From Sphingobium sp. EM0848 (lineage in GTDB: Bacteria > Pseudomonadota > Alphaproteobacteria > Sphingomonadales > Sphingomonadaceae): 64,000 nt of DNA. Position numbers and translations under genes: made by a program. The stretch lies in the NCBI RefSeq assembly GCF_013375555.1, contig NZ_JABXWB010000005.1:1191501-1255500 (forward strand), in the 5' to 3' direction. The notes beneath the pieces were generated by a model that did no database searches, was not told where the DNA came from, and worked only from the letters and a program-made list of their open reading frames with translations. Of the stretch, positions 35,166 through 43,752 are shown in pieces. Numbering within the stretch: the stretch's first letter is position 1; every line of letters begins with the position of its first letter.

Positions 35166-36092
35166 GTGTCCAAAGTCATCATCAGCTGCGCCGTGACTGG
35201 CTCTGTCCATACCCCGACGATGAGCCCGCATTTGCCGATCACGCCTGACCAGATCGCGACCGCTTCGATCGAGGCCGTCGAGGCGGGCGCCTCGGTGCTC
35301 CATCTCCATGCCCGCGATCCCCAGAATGGACGACCGAGCCCGGACCCCAGGCTGTTCATGGAGTTTCTGCCGCGCATCAAGCAGGCGACCGACGCGGTGG
35401 TCAACATCACCACCGGAGGCGGGCAGGGCATGTCGCTTGACGACCGTCTGGCGGCGGCACTCACGGCATCGCCAGAGCTTGCCTCGCTCAACATGGGATC
35501 GATGAACTTTGGTCTGTTTCCGGCGCTGGGCCGATACCAGACCTTCCAGCATGACTGGGAGCCGGCCTATCTGGAGGGCTCGCGCGACTGGATCTTCCGC
35601 AACACCTTCGCCGATATCGAGGCGATCCTGTCGCGACTGGGGCAGGGCCATGGCACCAAGTTCGAGTTCGAATGCTATGATGTCAGCCATCTCTATACCC
35701 TGGCCCATTTTCTCGACCGCAAGCTGGTGACGCCGCCGCTGTTCGTCCAGTCGATCTTCGGCGTGCTGGGCGGGCAGGGTGCGGACACCGAGAATCTGCT
35801 CCATGCCAAGCGCATCGCCGACAAGCTGTTCGGTAGCGATTATCGCTGGTCGGTGATGGCCACCGGCCGTCACCAGCTGCCCTTCACCACCATGGCGGCG
35901 CTCAACGGCGCCAATGTCCGGGTCGGTCTGGAGGACAGCCTCTATGCCGGCAAGGGCAGGCTCGCCCAGTCCAATGCCGAGCAGGTTCGCATCATTCGCT
36001 CCGTCCTTGAGCAACTCTCGCTCGAAATCGCGACCCCGGCCGAAACACGCGCCATCCTCGGCCTCAAGGGAGGTGATAATGTCGCTTTCTGA
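35166..36092 (+). CDS. BKACE (DUF849) beta-keto acid cleavage enzyme
   Basis: A 308-residue TIM-barrel of the beta-keto acid cleavage family, whose founding member is the lysine-fermentation enzyme Kce. The metal and substrate motif is seen in the blocks IISCAVTGSVHTP, SVLHLHARDP and NITTGGG. These enzymes convert a beta-keto acid plus acetyl-CoA into a CoA thioester and acetoacetate. A GTG at 35166 (VSKVIISCAVTG) was chosen because homology begins there and GAGAGGA lies upstream; the frame itself opens at 35139. The 3' end overlaps the VOC gene by 14 bases. It probably releases a CoA ester from a ring-opened product. Confidence 0.88.
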   Translation: MSKVIISCAVTGSVHTPTMSPHLPITPDQIATASIEAVEAGASVLHLHARDPQNGRPSPDPRLFMEFLPRIKQATDAVVNITTGGGQGMSLDDRLAAALTASPELASLNMGSMNFGLFPALGRYQTFQHDWEPAYLEGSRDWIFRNTFADIEAILSRLGQGHGTKFEFECYDVSHLYTLAHFLDRKLVTPPLFVQSIFGVLGGQGADTENLLHAKRIADKLFGSDYRWSVMATGRHQLPFTTMAALNGANVRVGLEDSLYAGKGRLAQSNAEQVRIIRSVLEQLSLEIATPAETRAILGLKGGDNVAF

Positions 36093-37227
36093 ACTCACCC
36101 ATAATCCGGGGCCGCTCAACCAGAATTATATCGCCCCCCAACCACCGCAAAATCACCAGATCATCGCGCGGCCCGACCCCATCATCAAGGCCGATGCCAT
36201 GGCCTTCGTGCGCTTCGCACGCAAGGAGCCTGATCTCATGGAGCGGTTCCTGGCCGACTTCGGTCTTGTCCGCTGCGCTGTCCAGACCGGCACCCGGTTC
36301 TATCGCGGCGCTGGTGGCGCTGCCTATCTCGTTGCTGTCGAGGAAGGCGAGGAGGACGCATTTCTGGGTTTTGGCGTCACGGTGGCCCAGTCGGACGATC
36401 TGGATCGCCTCGCTGCGGCGACGGGCGCCACGGTTACTGAGCTTGACACGCCGGGCGGGGGTCGGGGATTGCGTCTGACCGATCCCGATGGTCTCGCGGT
36501 CGATGTCGTGCACGGCGTTGTCGAGGTGGAGCCGCTTGACCGGCCCGAAGACGCTCCCCTTGTCAACACGCCGTTCAGCAAGGTTCGGGTCAATCAGGGT
36601 GTGCGTCGCGCGCTTCGTCCCTCGCCGATTTTCCGGCTGGGTCATGTATTGATGCAGCGGCCGGACTTCGACCGCGCGATCCAATGGTATATGCGCCATG
36701 TCGGCATTATTCCAACCGATGTCCAGCTTCTGGAGGATGGCAGCCCTGCGCTGGCCTTCTGCCGGCTTGATCGCGGATCGGAACCTGCCGATCATCATAG
36801 CATCGGAATCCTCGGGGGGCTTGCGGCAGGCCTGCTCCATGTGTCGTTCGAGACCCTCGACATCGACTCCGTGGGGCAGGGGCATCAATATCTCAAGGCG
36901 CGCGGCTGGTCGCATTTCTGGGGTATGGGCCGCCACAATTTCGGGAGCCAGGTCTTCGACTATTGGAAGGACCCGGCGGGTGACGAATGGGAGCATTATG
37001 CCGATGGCGATGTGATGGATGCGTCACATCCGACCGGCTATTATGGCCTGGGACGCGGCACGCTCTGGCAGTGGGGCGACGACTTGCCGCTTTCGATGCG
37101 GCCTGATTTGCCGCTGGAAGCCTTGCCGGACCTCCATGCGCAGGGCGCTTTTGGCGATCTGCCGCTAGAACGGGTGCGCGCCTTTTTCGAGGCGATGCAA
37201 AAGCCCGCCCGTCCGTGGATGCGCTGA
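36079..37227 (+). CDS. Extradiol dioxygenase-like VOC protein
   Basis: A 382-residue protein with two VOC modules. The C-terminal module keeps the type I extradiol iron triad: His189 (RLGHVLMQR), His254 (LLHVSFET) and Glu305 (DEWEHYADGD). A disordered N-terminal stretch of about 35 residues (NQNYIAPQPPQNHQ) precedes the first module. It most likely cleaves a catecholic intermediate, although non-dioxygenase VOC enzymes are possible. The ATG follows an excellent AGGGAGGTGATA site inside the BKACE gene, so the two are translationally coupled. The acyl-CoA dehydrogenase gene starts two bases after its stop codon. Confidence 0.85.
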   Translation: MSLSELTHNPGPLNQNYIAPQPPQNHQIIARPDPIIKADAMAFVRFARKEPDLMERFLADFGLVRCAVQTGTRFYRGAGGAAYLVAVEEGEEDAFLGFGVTVAQSDDLDRLAAATGATVTELDTPGGGRGLRLTDPDGLAVDVVHGVVEVEPLDRPEDAPLVNTPFSKVRVNQGVRRALRPSPIFRLGHVLMQRPDFDRAIQWYMRHVGIIPTDVQLLEDGSPALAFCRLDRGSEPADHHSIGILGGLAAGLLHVSFETLDIDSVGQGHQYLKARGWSHFWGMGRHNFGSQVFDYWKDPAGDEWEHYADGDVMDASHPTGYYGLGRGTLWQWGDDLPLSMRPDLPLEALPDLHAQGAFGDLPLERVRAFFEAMQKPARPWMR

Positions 37228-37228
37228 C

Positions 37229-38482
37229 ATGGCGCGCGCATCAGAGAGCCTGGCGGCGCAGGGTTGGGTTGTTCCGCGTCGGACGCTTGTACCGGCACTG
37301 GACGGGCTTTTGCCGGATGAAACCCTGGCCGTTCGGACGCAGGCACGGGATTTTGCCGACCGCGTGCTGGCGCCGCTGGCCCATCAGCTCAACACGACGC
37401 CGGAACGGCGGGACGGTTTCCGCCGCGATGTGTTCGATGCGATCGCTGGCGCTGGCCTTTATGCCGTGCCCTTCGCGCCGGATATAGGCGGACGGGGCCT
37501 TGCTTCCCCGACGCTGGCGACCATCACCGTGCTGGAGGAGCTTGCCTATTATACGCCGGGCGTGGCCTCGGCCATGTATGACGCACAGATATTGCTGGCC
37601 GGCAAGGTGCTGGACATGGCAGGCGGGCGCTTGCGCGAAACCTATCTGCCGCAGATCGTGCGCGGAGAGATCGTCGCCAGCTTCGCCACAAGTGAGCCGG
37701 AGGCCAGCACCGACCTGTCGCTTGCCTCGATCCAGACGCTGGCCGAGCCGGTCGAGGGTGGCTGGCGCGTCAATGGCCGCAAGCGCTGGATCACCAATTC
37801 GCCGGCGGCGGATCGCATCCTGCTTTTGTGTCGGACGGGGGAGGGGCTTTCGATCCTGCTTGCCGACATGCGGGCTCCGGGGGTCAGCGTCGGTGATCCG
37901 GACCTCAAAATGGGCAATCACGCCCAGCTGACGGCGGATATCGAATTCCGTGATGTGTTCGTGCCCGCCGACCATGTCGTCGGTGCGGTCGGCGGGGGGC
38001 TGCGCGCGGCGCTCGGTGCGCTGGCGCTTGGCCGCATCGGGATCGGCGTGGTGGGCGTGGCGATGGCGCAGCGCGCGCTCGATATCGCGGCGGCCTATAC
38101 CAGCGAACGGACGGTCTATGGCAAAGCGATCGCGGCCAATCAATATTGGCAATATCGCTTTGCCGAGCACGCCACCGAGATCGAGGCGGCCCGGGCACTG
38201 TGTCAGCGCGCCGCGCAACTGGTCGACCAGACCGGCGATGCCGGGGCGTTGGCGGCCATGGCCAAGGTCAAGGGTAGTGCTCTTGCCGTCGATGTGGCGC
38301 GCGACGCGGTCCAGGCGTGCGGCGGCTATGGTTTCGTGCGCGAACTGGCGGGGGCCAATCAGCATTGGCCGCTCGAAGCCCTCTACCGCGATGCCAAGGT
38401 CGGGGAAATCTACGAAGGCGCCAACGAGGTTCAGAAATGGATCATCGCCCGGCATATCTTCGGTCGAAATATCACGGGGTAA
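37229..38482 (+). CDS. Acyl-CoA dehydrogenase
   Basis: A 417-residue FAD enzyme with the acyl-CoA dehydrogenase layout: an N-terminal helical domain, a central beta domain (VASFATSEPEASTD, then GRKRWITNSP) and a C-terminal helical domain (ERTVYGKAIAANQYWQ, AVQACGGYGFVRE). The usual catalytic Glu lies in EIYEGANEVQKWII. It introduces a trans-2 double bond into an acyl-CoA, passing electrons to ETF. The gene starts two bases after the VOC stop. A degenerate enoyl-CoA hydratase tail follows directly, so the next beta-oxidation step was once encoded beside it. Confidence 0.92.
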   Translation: MARASESLAAQGWVVPRRTLVPALDGLLPDETLAVRTQARDFADRVLAPLAHQLNTTPERRDGFRRDVFDAIAGAGLYAVPFAPDIGGRGLASPTLATITVLEELAYYTPGVASAMYDAQILLAGKVLDMAGGRLRETYLPQIVRGEIVASFATSEPEASTDLSLASIQTLAEPVEGGWRVNGRKRWITNSPAADRILLLCRTGEGLSILLADMRAPGVSVGDPDLKMGNHAQLTADIEFRDVFVPADHVVGAVGGGLRAALGALALGRIGIGVVGVAMAQRALDIAAAYTSERTVYGKAIAANQYWQYRFAEHATEIEAARALCQRAAQLVDQTGDAGALAAMAKVKGSALAVDVARDAVQACGGYGFVRELAGANQHWPLEALYRDAKVGEIYEGANEVQKWIIARHIFGRNITG

Positions 38483-38502
38483 GAAATGGTGCGCAAGTTT
38501 CA

Positions 38503-38760
38503 ACATGGATTCTGCCATGTCTTATCGGTTATCGGCGCGCCCGGGGAATCGCCTTGCTTAACCCCAAATTGTCGGCAGAGGAGGGGCTTGGTCTCGGCCT
38601 GATCACGCGCGTGGTCGATGACGAACGGCTGGAAACCACTGTAGGTGAACTGACACAAAATTTATCAGCAGCCTCTCTTCGAGCGCTGGGCCGCCCGCGC
38701 AGACTGATTGGTGAAGGGATTGCCGCCTTTCTCGACAGACGCCGACCGAATTTCGCTTAG
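38503..38760 (+). pseudogene. C-terminal remnant of an enoyl-CoA hydratase/isomerase
   Basis: The frame ending in TAG at 38758-38760 reads TWILPCLIGYRRARGIALLN, PKLSAEEGLGLGLITRVVDD and ALGRPRRLIGEGIAAFLDR. This is the usual C-terminal third of crotonase-family proteins, where the block normally reads WFLPRLVG...ALTNPKLSAEEAL. The N-terminal two thirds with the oxyanion-hole residues are absent, and the preceding acyl-CoA dehydrogenase stops only 20 bases upstream. It is a deletion remnant and not functional. Confidence 0.75.
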
Positions 38761-38789
38761 TGGATTGCAGAGAAGACTGGGGAAGAATT

Positions 38790-38976
38790 GTGGCTGCGAA
38801 GATCGCTGTCATCAAGGAGCTTGCCGAGGGTGAGCGCCGCGTTTCCGGCACGCTGTCCCAGGCCAAGGCCTTCATCATGGAACAAGGACCAGAATGCGCC
38901 GGTGCTGGATGAGGAAATCGGCAATGCCATCCGCGTGACGCAGGGCGGAAAGGTGGTGAGCGAACGGTTGCTCTGA
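38790..38976 (+). pseudogene. Possible internally deleted NAD(P) transhydrogenase alpha / alanine dehydrogenase-like remnant
   Basis: The first part (GTG at 38790) reads KIAVIKELAEGERRVSGTLS, which resembles the extreme N-terminus of PntA-type transhydrogenase alpha subunits (KIAVxKE...GExRVAxTPE). After about 35 codons the frame changes and a second segment reads VLDEEIGNAIRVTQGGKVVS, ending in TGA at 38974-38976, reminiscent of the end of the same domain. Everything between is missing. The assignment comes from recall of short blocks only. Confidence 0.4.
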
Positions 38977-38979
38977 TCA

Positions 38980-38997
38980 CGGGACATGAATGTCCCG
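38980..38997 (+). terminator. Hairpin after the catabolic operon remnant
   Basis: CGGGACA (38980-38986), loop TGAA, TGTCCCG (38991-38997), followed by CTCTTTG. A perfect 7-bp GC-rich stem just after the remnant stop codon and before the TetR gene, so it probably ends the operon that starts at 34097. Confidence 0.5.
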
Positions 38998-39118
38998 CTC
39001 TTTGCGGTCTGCGCAGCACGACAGTCAAAAATGGTGAGAGAAAGGAGTGATACATGGAACGGCGGCAGATCGAATCATCCTCCGGCAATTGTCAGGATAA
39101 CAGGCTCAGCCGGTCTGT

Positions 39119-39135
39119 AATGGGTTCAAACCATT
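39119..39135. promoter_or_regulatory. Near-palindrome before the TetR gene
   Basis: AATGGGTTCAAACCATT has 7 of 8 complementary pairs around a central C. It lies directly before the possible start codons of the TetR regulator and differs from the island palindrome, so it may be an autoregulatory site or a site for another regulator. Confidence 0.35.
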
Positions 39136-39144
39136 AACTTGCGC

Positions 39145-39921
39145 ATGGCCATGCGGAAAAAGCGCTCGATCACAACATGGGACGCGGCTGGCGCGCGGGA
39201 AGGTATGCAGTCCGTCGCTGTTGCCGAAGCGCGCGCCGGGTCCGTTGATGCGGCTGAAACAAGCAGAGATGCCAAGGGCAAATCGGGCCGGAAACGTCGC
39301 GAACAGCAACGGGCGATTGATACCAAGCGCATGATCTTGGGCGCGGCATTGACGGAATTTGCGCATGTCGGTTTTGAAGCGGCCAGCATCCGTACCATTG
39401 CTGAAATGACTGGCCTTCAACACCCGCTCATCACCTATCACTACCGGACCAAGGAAGCTCTTTGGAAAGCCGTGGCGGAGGACGCGTTCGCGACAATCCG
39501 GCGCTTGTGGGATGAACGCACCCAGGGTCAGGAGAACATGCCGCCTCTTGAGCGGTTGCAAGTCGAATATTCGGCGTTTTTACGTTTCTCCATTGTCCAT
39601 CCCGATTTTCATCATTTCATGTTGCGTGAAAGCCGACCGGGTAATCCGCGACTTCCCTGGCTGGTCAGAACCATCCTTCGGCCTATGATGCAGCGCGTCC
39701 TTCCGGACATCGAAGCCGCGCAGGCTGCAGGCCAACTGCCTTCCGGCAGGCCGGCGCTCGTACATTATATGATGATTGGTATGGTCCTGGTCCTATCCTC
39801 ACTCAAGGACGAGATTCGGGAAAGCATCGGCCTGGCAGCCGACGATCCCCGGACCGTCGATTCCTATCTATCGATCATCAATGCCACTGTCTTTCATCCG
39901 CAGGATTCCAATGTAAATTAA
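39145..39921 (+). CDS. TetR-family transcriptional regulator
   Basis: The helix-turn-helix is typical (AALTEFAHVGFEAASIRTIA, then LQHPLITYHYRTKEALWKAV), followed by an all-helical ligand-binding domain of about 150 residues. An unusual basic N-terminal extension of about 50 residues (KSGRKRREQQRAIDTKR) precedes the HTH. The start is unclear: TTG 39139, ATG 39145, ATG 39151 and ATG 39205 are all possible and none has an ideal ribosome site. It is the only TetR gene inside the catabolic island. A copy of the island palindrome lies two bases after its stop, in front of the FAH gene, so it is the best candidate for the repressor of the regulon. Confidence 0.87.
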   Translation: MAMRKKRSITTWDAAGAREGMQSVAVAEARAGSVDAAETSRDAKGKSGRKRREQQRAIDTKRMILGAALTEFAHVGFEAASIRTIAEMTGLQHPLITYHYRTKEALWKAVAEDAFATIRRLWDERTQGQENMPPLERLQVEYSAFLRFSIVHPDFHHFMLRESRPGNPRLPWLVRTILRPMMQRVLPDIEAAQAAGQLPSGRPALVHYMMIGMVLVLSSLKDEIRESIGLAADDPRTVDSYLSIINATVFHPQDSNVN

Positions 39922-39922
39922 A

Positions 39923-39938
39923 CTTGACGATCGTAAAG
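39923..39938. promoter_or_regulatory. Island operator copy 5 (CTTGACGATCGTAAAG)
   Basis: Arms CTTGAC and GTAAAG around GATC. It starts two bases after the TetR stop codon and lies 74 bp before the FAH-family gene start at 40012, giving that operon its own regulated promoter. Confidence 0.7.
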
Positions 39939-40011
39939 ATTTAAGTGACATTTGGTTCATCAGAAAGCCGGTCGGCCATTGCCCGCCGACTCGCGCAGGC
40001 AGGAGAGATAT

Positions 40012-40989
40012 ATGGGCCAGTTGATCGTCCGTTACCGGCAGGGAAATGAAATTCGGTGGGGCAGGCTCACCGGTGCGGCGCCGCTCAGTGCTGCCGATAG
40101 TGTGACGCTTGCGCCGCTGATTGTAGACGTCCAGACGACCGCGGCATTTCTGGCGGCGCATTCGGCCAGGACGCTGGAGGAAGAAGAAGTAATCGAGATC
40201 AGCGGTGATCAGTTGCTCAGTCCGGTTACGTCTGATGGTTCGATTTATGCGCAAGGCCTCAATTATAAGGAGCACGCTGCCGAGGCGCAGCACGCCAAGC
40301 GGACCTCCAATCTGATCTTCGGCAAGGCAAGTTCGACGCTCACCGGCCCCTATGGTGAGATCGTCCGGCCGGCCGAAGTCGAATTGCTCGATTATGAAGT
40401 CGAGTTCGGCATCCTGTTGCGTCGCGACCTGGGCGAGGGCGATGTGGTGACGGAGGAGATGATCGGCGATGCGGTTGCCGGTGTGGTCCTTTGCAACGAT
40501 GTGTCGGCGCGCGATACCATGTTTGGAACCAGTTTCCTGCAATGGTTCCGTGGCAAGAGTTATCGGACTTTCTGTCCGACTGGACCGGTCCTCTGGCTGC
40601 TCGATCCCGCTGAGGTTGCCGAGGCGCTGCGTCATCTCGACATCCAGCTCTGGGTGAACGGCGAACTGCGTCAGTCGGCATCGTCTGATCAACTGATCTT
40701 TCGTCCGGCAGAGACACTCAGCTATATTGCCTCAAGCATGGATATGAAGCGCGGTGACCTGTTGTTGACGGGAACGCCCGGAGGCGTCACGGCGCCGGCG
40801 ACGCTCCGGATGGTCGAGATACTCAAGGAAAATCTGCTGGCGGACGAGGCCCGGCGCGACGCGCTGAGGATCGAGATGACCAAAGGACGCCCCTTTCTCC
40901 AGCCGGGCGATATCGTCACTGCAACGCTGGCGGACAATCGTGGGCTGGCGTTGGTCGGCATCGCCAATCGGATCGTCGATGCGCGCTAG
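40012..40989 (+). CDS. Fumarylacetoacetate hydrolase (FAH) family protein
   Basis: A 325-residue enzyme with a C-terminal FAH domain: SIYAQGLNYKEHAAEAQ, LIFGKASSTLTGPYG, then the metal ligands in EVEFGILLRRD (Glu) and LCNDVSARD (Asp), KSYRTFCPTGP, and GDLLLTGTPGGV. Family members hydrolyse acylpyruvates, hydrate oxopentenoates or decarboxylate oxalocrotonate-type compounds formed after ring cleavage. AGGAGAGATAT precedes the ATG. It heads an operon with a TfdB-like hydroxylase and a 3-hydroxyacyl-CoA dehydrogenase-like SDR. The exact reaction is unresolved, but the context favours a C-C hydrolase. Confidence 0.9.
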   Translation: MGQLIVRYRQGNEIRWGRLTGAAPLSAADSVTLAPLIVDVQTTAAFLAAHSARTLEEEEVIEISGDQLLSPVTSDGSIYAQGLNYKEHAAEAQHAKRTSNLIFGKASSTLTGPYGEIVRPAEVELLDYEVEFGILLRRDLGEGDVVTEEMIGDAVAGVVLCNDVSARDTMFGTSFLQWFRGKSYRTFCPTGPVLWLLDPAEVAEALRHLDIQLWVNGELRQSASSDQLIFRPAETLSYIASSMDMKRGDLLLTGTPGGVTAPATLRMVEILKENLLADEARRDALRIEMTKGRPFLQPGDIVTATLADNRGLALVGIANRIVDAR

Positions 40990-41083
40990 CGGCGAACCTG
41001 AATGCGGTCATCTGTCCGAGAAAGGCGGGTGCCGCAACCAGGCGGAAATCGGCCGAATGAGAGGATATGTTGGGAGGCCATGA

Positions 41084-42823
41084 ATGTCGAAGATTGTTGA
41101 AACCGATGTGCTCGTGGTCGGCGCAGGTCCGGCAGGTGCCGCAACCTCCGTATTTCTTGGCAAGCAGGGAATCCGGACCCTGATGATTTCGCGCCATGGC
41201 GGAACGGCGGAAACGCCCCGTGCGCACATCACCAATCAGCGCGCGATGGAAGCCTTGCGCGATGCCGGTCTTGAGCAGCAATGTATGCAGCTCGGTTCGC
41301 CCGGCGCGCATATCGAACATAGTTTCTGGCTGCGCAGCATGGCGGGGGAAGAACTGGCCAGAACCTGGTCGTGGGGCAATGATCCTCACCGCAGCGGTGA
41401 CTATGCCGCAGCAAGTCCATGCCGGATGAGCGATCTGCCGCAAACCCGGCTTGAGCCCATATTGGTGACGGAAGCGGCGCATATCGGTGTCGATGTCCGT
41501 TTCGGCTGGGAGTTGCAGTCGTTTGACCAAGATGATGATGGTGTGACCGCCATCATCGTGGAGCGACTGAGCGGGCAGGCCGTTACCGTGAAGGCGCGCT
41601 ATATGGTCGGTGCCGACGGCGCGCGCAGCCGTATCGTCGAGCAGCTCGGCTTGCCCCTGATCGGTCAGCACGGTCTGGGTAATGTGTTCAATGTTCTGTG
41701 CGACGTTGACCTTTCGGCCTATGTCGAGCATCGCCATGGCTCGCTCTACAGCGTCATTCAGCCGGGCAGCTCCTATTGGGCGCCTGTCGCGGTCTTCCGC
41801 ATGGTCAAGCCCTGGAACCAGTGGCTGGTTGGCCTCATCGTCCCCCAGGCGGCCGGCAAGCCCGAACCGACCGAGGAGGATTTCGAACAGCGCATTCGGG
41901 AATCGATCGGCAATGACAGCCTTCCGATCAAGATTCTCTCGACATCCATGTGGACGATCAACGACATTTATGCCGAACGCTATGCCCAGGGGCGGGTCTT
42001 CTGCATGGGTGATGCCGTCCATCGGCATCCACCGACGAACGGCCTTGGGTCGAATACCTGTATTCAGGACGCTTTCAACCTCGCCTGGAAGCTGGCTCTG
42101 GTCGTGCAGGGCAAGGCGGCTTCTTCGCTGCTCGACAGCTATGAGGCCGAGCGCCAGCCGGTGGGCAAGCAGATCGTGGCGCGCGCCAACAAGAGCTTCC
42201 TCCAGAACAACCGGGTCTGGGACCTGCTGGGCGGCGGCACGCGCACGGTCATGGGCCCCAAAGAGCATGCGGCTGTATTCGATACGCCTGAAGGTCGCGC
42301 GACGCTGCGCGCCGAAGTGGATCGGATGAAATATGAGTATCACGCTCATGGTGTGGAGATGGCGCGCGCCTATGAATCGGGCGCGGTTCTTCCCGATGGC
42401 AGCCCGGAGCCGGTGATCGATGGCGACCCCGAACTCGTCTATCGGCCCAGCACCAGACCGGGTGCCGTGGTGCCGCATGTCTGGCTGACCCGCCGGACAC
42501 CGGGGACGAAAATCTCCACGCTCGACGTGGCGGGCAAAGGCCGCTTCATGCTGTTCACCGGTCCGGGAGGCGAAGCATGGCGGGAAGCCGCACGCGAAAC
42601 CTCTGTCGCAACGGGTGTGGAGATTGGCGTGACGTCGATCGGTCCCTTCTGCGACTATGAAGACCCCTATGGATGGTGGGCGCAATATGCCGGCACCGAC
42701 GAGAATGGCGCCGTCCTTGTGCGGCCCGATCATATCGTCGCCTGGCGCCGTGCCGACGCGAGCGGTGACCTTGCTGCGGCGCTTTCTGGGGCGATGCAGT
42801 CGATCCTCGGCCTTGCCGGTTGA
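41084..42823 (+). CDS. FAD-dependent phenol-type hydroxylase (TfdB/MhpA-like)
   Basis: A 579-residue class A flavoprotein hydroxylase of the larger, phenol-hydroxylase kind. Motifs: VLVVGAGPAGAATSVFLGKQ (FAD), MVGADGARSRIVEQLG, and CMGDAVHRHPPTNGLGSNTC followed by IQDAFNLAWKLALV. A C-terminal thioredoxin-like domain (RFMLFTGPGGEAWREAA) is typical of TfdB and MhpA relatives. TfdB acts on chlorophenols and MhpA on 3-hydroxyphenylpropionate; here it would hydroxylate a phenol to give a catechol for ring cleavage. It is the second gene of the operon starting at 40012. Confidence 0.9.
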   Translation: MSKIVETDVLVVGAGPAGAATSVFLGKQGIRTLMISRHGGTAETPRAHITNQRAMEALRDAGLEQQCMQLGSPGAHIEHSFWLRSMAGEELARTWSWGNDPHRSGDYAAASPCRMSDLPQTRLEPILVTEAAHIGVDVRFGWELQSFDQDDDGVTAIIVERLSGQAVTVKARYMVGADGARSRIVEQLGLPLIGQHGLGNVFNVLCDVDLSAYVEHRHGSLYSVIQPGSSYWAPVAVFRMVKPWNQWLVGLIVPQAAGKPEPTEEDFEQRIRESIGNDSLPIKILSTSMWTINDIYAERYAQGRVFCMGDAVHRHPPTNGLGSNTCIQDAFNLAWKLALVVQGKAASSLLDSYEAERQPVGKQIVARANKSFLQNNRVWDLLGGGTRTVMGPKEHAAVFDTPEGRATLRAEVDRMKYEYHAHGVEMARAYESGAVLPDGSPEPVIDGDPELVYRPSTRPGAVVPHVWLTRRTPGTKISTLDVAGKGRFMLFTGPGGEAWREAARETSVATGVEIGVTSIGPFCDYEDPYGWWAQYAGTDENGAVLVRPDHIVAWRRADASGDLAAALSGAMQSILGLAG

Positions 42824-42839
42824 ATAGAGAGGTGCGGTG

Positions 42840-43601
42840 ATGGATGTGAAGAATAGCGGCGTCATCATAACGGGCGGAGCATCGGGACTGGGCAGTGCCA
42901 CAGCCCGGCGTATGGCTGGCCTGGGCGCTCGGGTGACCCTGTTCGACCTTAACGCGGATGCGGGACAGCAGCTGGCAACCGAGATCGGCGGGCGATTTGC
43001 GAGCGTCGATGTGACTGATGACGAGCGCGTAGCTCAGGCGGTTGCGGAAGCGGAGGCGGCGCATGGCGCGACTCGAATCCTTGTCAATTGCGCGGGTATT
43101 GCGATCGCGCAGAAGACGATCGGCAAGGATGGCCGACCGCACGCGCTGGAGCAGTTTCGCAAGGTGCTCGAAATCAATCTCCTGGGCACCTTCAACCTGA
43201 TCTCGAAGGTCGCCGCACGCCTCGTGACGGCCGAACCTGTTGGCGAGGAGCGGGGCGTGTTCATCAATACCGCCTCGGTCGCCGCCTTCGAAGGGCAGGT
43301 CGGCCAAGCCGCCTATGCAGCCTCGAAGGGTGGTGTTCACGCCATGACATTGCCGATTGCCCGTGAGCTTGCGGGGGCGGCGATCCGCGTCTGCACGATT
43401 GCGCCTGGTATCTTCTGGACACCGATGTTGGCCGGATTGCCTGAAGAAGCGCAGGCTTCGCTCGGCAAGCAGGTGCCGTTTCCGAGCCGTCTCGGGAAAC
43501 CCGAAGAATATGCCGATCTCGTCGCTGCGATCATTGCAAATCCGATGTTGAATGGGGAGACGATCCGGCTCGACGGTGCGATCCGCATGGCGCCCCGTTG
43601 A
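42840..43601 (+). CDS. SDR, 3-hydroxyacyl-CoA dehydrogenase type II-like
   Basis: A 253-residue classical SDR with TGGASGLG, LVNCAGIA, Ser146 (NTASVAAFEGQ), Tyr159 and Lys163 (YAASK). The blocks RPHALEQFRKVLEINLLGTF, IAPGIFWTPMLAGLPEE and GETIRLDGAIRMAPR match the 17-beta-HSD10 / type II 3-hydroxyacyl-CoA dehydrogenase group. It would oxidise a 3-hydroxyacyl-CoA to a 3-ketoacyl-CoA with NAD, the step before a thiolase. A GTG at 42837 directly precedes the ATG at 42840; the ATG was preferred. It closes the three-gene operon begun by the FAH gene. Confidence 0.88.
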   Translation: MDVKNSGVIITGGASGLGSATARRMAGLGARVTLFDLNADAGQQLATEIGGRFASVDVTDDERVAQAVAEAEAAHGATRILVNCAGIAIAQKTIGKDGRPHALEQFRKVLEINLLGTFNLISKVAARLVTAEPVGEERGVFINTASVAAFEGQVGQAAYAASKGGVHAMTLPIARELAGAAIRVCTIAPGIFWTPMLAGLPEEAQASLGKQVPFPSRLGKPEEYADLVAAIIANPMLNGETIRLDGAIRMAPR

Positions 43602-43752
43602 TATTGTGCAGCCGGATCGCTGTTTGGTGATGCGGTGTGGGGTCGTGATTTCGTCTGGCTTCGATCCTTCATTTCAGAGCGTCCGAAATCGTCGCCGCTC
43701 TCTTGAGCCATTAGAATCCAGATGAGGACCCACCATAGAAGGAAGCAAGTTG

